Source: Burkholderia sp. (GTDB taxonomy: Bacteria; Pseudomonadota; Gammaproteobacteria; Burkholderiales; Burkholderiaceae). Taken from it: a stretch of 5,295 bases of DNA. The position numbers and the translations under genes are program-made. The stretch's first letter is position 1, and each line of letters begins with the position of its first letter. The notes under the pieces are model-generated. The model was not told the origin of the DNA, made no database searches, and saw only the letters and a program-made list of their open reading frames with translations. The DNA lies in contig JAQGMD010000084.1 in the NCBI GenBank assembly GCA_028292565.1, forward strand, positions 1-5,295. Reading direction: 5' to 3'. Positions 4,935 through 5,295 of the stretch are shown here, in pieces.

Positions 4935-5036
4935 TCAGTAACCGCGACGAGGCCGTGCAACCCCCTTCGTGAGGAAACGCGCCTGTAATTTTTTCCAGAC
5001 AAATCCGGCTATCGCAAGAGCGATCATTTTTTTCAT
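4935..5036 (-). CDS. Small hypothetical protein, 33 residues, hydrophobic N-terminus
   Basis: ATG 5036 to TGA 4935 encodes a 33-residue protein beginning MKKMIALAIAGFVWKKLQ and ending VARPRRGY. Two lysines, a short hydrophobic stretch (about residues 4-14, ending with Trp), then a strongly basic tail (net charge well above +7) suggest a peripheral or single-pass membrane peptide. The hydrophobic run is too short and cleavage-site-free to be a convincing signal peptide. The start is backed by a perfect GGAGG (5046-5042) five bases upstream, and a terminator hairpin follows the stop closely, so the unit looks like an independent short gene. I do not recognise a function. The basic tail could bind nucleic acid or acidic phospholipids, but that is speculation. 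Confidence 0.6.
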   Translation of the reverse strand: MKKMIALAIAGFVWKKLQARFLTKGVARPRRGY

Positions 5037-5041
5037 GTGTG

Positions 5042-5046
5042 CCTCC
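5042..5046 (-). promoter_or_regulatory. Shine-Dalgarno GGAGG of the 33-residue ORF
   Basis: A full GGAGG on the minus strand, five bases from ATG 5036. It is the main reason for accepting such a short ORF, and differs from the CAGGAGACAA box of the ABC operon. Confidence 0.65.
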
Positions 5047-5162
5047 AAAGGTATGAATGAATAAAAGGGTCTGGGTAATTCCATGCGCATCTATTCGCGC
5101 CAGGAACCATGCATCTACCTTTATGACTGATCATCAAGTCCTTCGTTCCATCCCATTGAGTG

Positions 5163-5192
5163 CGCGTCAGCAAACCTCAAGCGGCTGACGCG
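5163..5192. terminator. 9-bp inverted repeat after the edge gene, possible weak terminator
   Basis: CGCGTCAGC (5163-5171) and GCTGACGCG (5184-5192) pair perfectly around a 12-base loop. It lies 10 bases past the stop of the minus-strand gene at the window edge, the place for a terminator. No U-tract follows on the minus strand and only TTT on the plus strand, so termination would be weak or factor-assisted. Confidence 0.35.
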
Positions 5193-5202
5193 ACTTTGTG
5201 GA

Positions 5203-5295
5203 TTACTTCTCGTTGATCCGCGCATCCTCTTCCGCGTACGGCGAATGCAGATGCACCGGGTGCGCCGAGCGCTTGCGCAGTTTCATGTTCAACAT
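5203..5295 (-). CDS. 3' end of an unidentified gene (last 30 codons)
   Basis: A minus-strand frame runs from the window edge to TAA at 5205-5203, with no stop in between. Third codon positions are strongly GC-rich (CTG, CGC, AAG, GCG, CCG, GTG), as in real genes of this genome. The visible residues begin MLNMKLRKRSAHPVH and end AEEDARINEK: a hydrophilic, charged C-terminal tail with several His. The ATG codons at 5295 and 5286 could also start a very short gene, but a longer protein continuing outside the window is more likely. No family can be named from 30 residues. Confidence 0.55.
   Translation of the reverse strand: MLNMKLRKRSAHPVHLHSPYAEEDARINEK

Noticed and set aside
5083..5130. A 15-codon plus-strand ORF (MRIYSRQEPC...).
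   Set aside because: No Shine-Dalgarno box, no promoter and very short; expected by chance.
5125..5140. Imperfect dyad GACT...AGTC around TGATCA in the spacer before the small-protein gene.
   Set aside because: The inner bases do not pair well, it does not match the 2738-2749 palindrome beyond GACT/AGTC, and no promoter could be placed next to it.

Overview
The window looks like chromosomal DNA from a betaproteobacterium, most likely Burkholderiales (Burkholderia, Bordetella, Achromobacter or a relative). This is inferred from high GC with GC-rich third codon positions, the gene families present, the habitual CAGGAGACAA-type ribosome binding site, and a short C/U-rich small RNA of a type I associate with that order. 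No similarity search was possible, so the genus is open. I see no mobile element, CRISPR array, tRNA or rRNA.

Region 1 (1-2678, minus strand) is a four-gene operon read right to left. It starts with a GguC/AraD1-family protein of the fumarylacetoacetate-hydrolase fold (1671-2678). Two HisM/GlnP-type permeases of a polar-amino-acid ABC importer follow (936-1619 and 267-911). The start of the matching ATPase (1-232) is cut by the window edge. Gaps are 51, 24 and 34 bases. All four genes carry the same 10-base Shine-Dalgarno box, and three of them have a small hairpin just in front of it.

Region 2 (2679-3744) is a 130-base divergent control region followed by a LysR-type regulator on the plus strand. 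The operon promoter I propose has a perfect 12-base palindrome over its -10 element. A LysR regulator of the GbpR kind next to a gguC-type gene recalls the Agrobacterium chvE-gguABC sugar-uptake locus, but here the transporter is of amino-acid type. My inference is uptake and breakdown of a sugar acid, an amino-sugar acid or a related polar carboxylate.

Region 3 (3745-4176) has no protein gene but holds strong RNA signals, nearly all on the minus strand. Just past the lysR stop is a candidate small RNA of about 65-71 nt (about 3757-3825), with its own promoter and a textbook terminator ending in eight U. Its 5' part contains UGUCUCCU, the exact complement of AGGAGACA, which lies inside all four operon ribosome binding sites. 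An inverted repeat sits just upstream of its promoter. A second stack of three hairpins (3904-3980), ending in a 13-bp terminator-like stem, may be another short RNA.

Region 4 (4177-5295) has a FadR/FCD-type GntR regulator on the plus strand that has lost most of the usual FCD metal ligands. A shared convergent terminator separates it from a 33-residue small-protein gene on the minus strand with an excellent ribosome binding site. After a 166-base spacer comes the 3' end of an unidentified minus-strand gene.

Taken together, the proposed circuit is LysR controlling the catabolic/transport operon at transcription, while the nearby small RNA can repress every cistron at translation. The FCD regulator may add a third input, but nothing in the sequence ties it directly to the operon.
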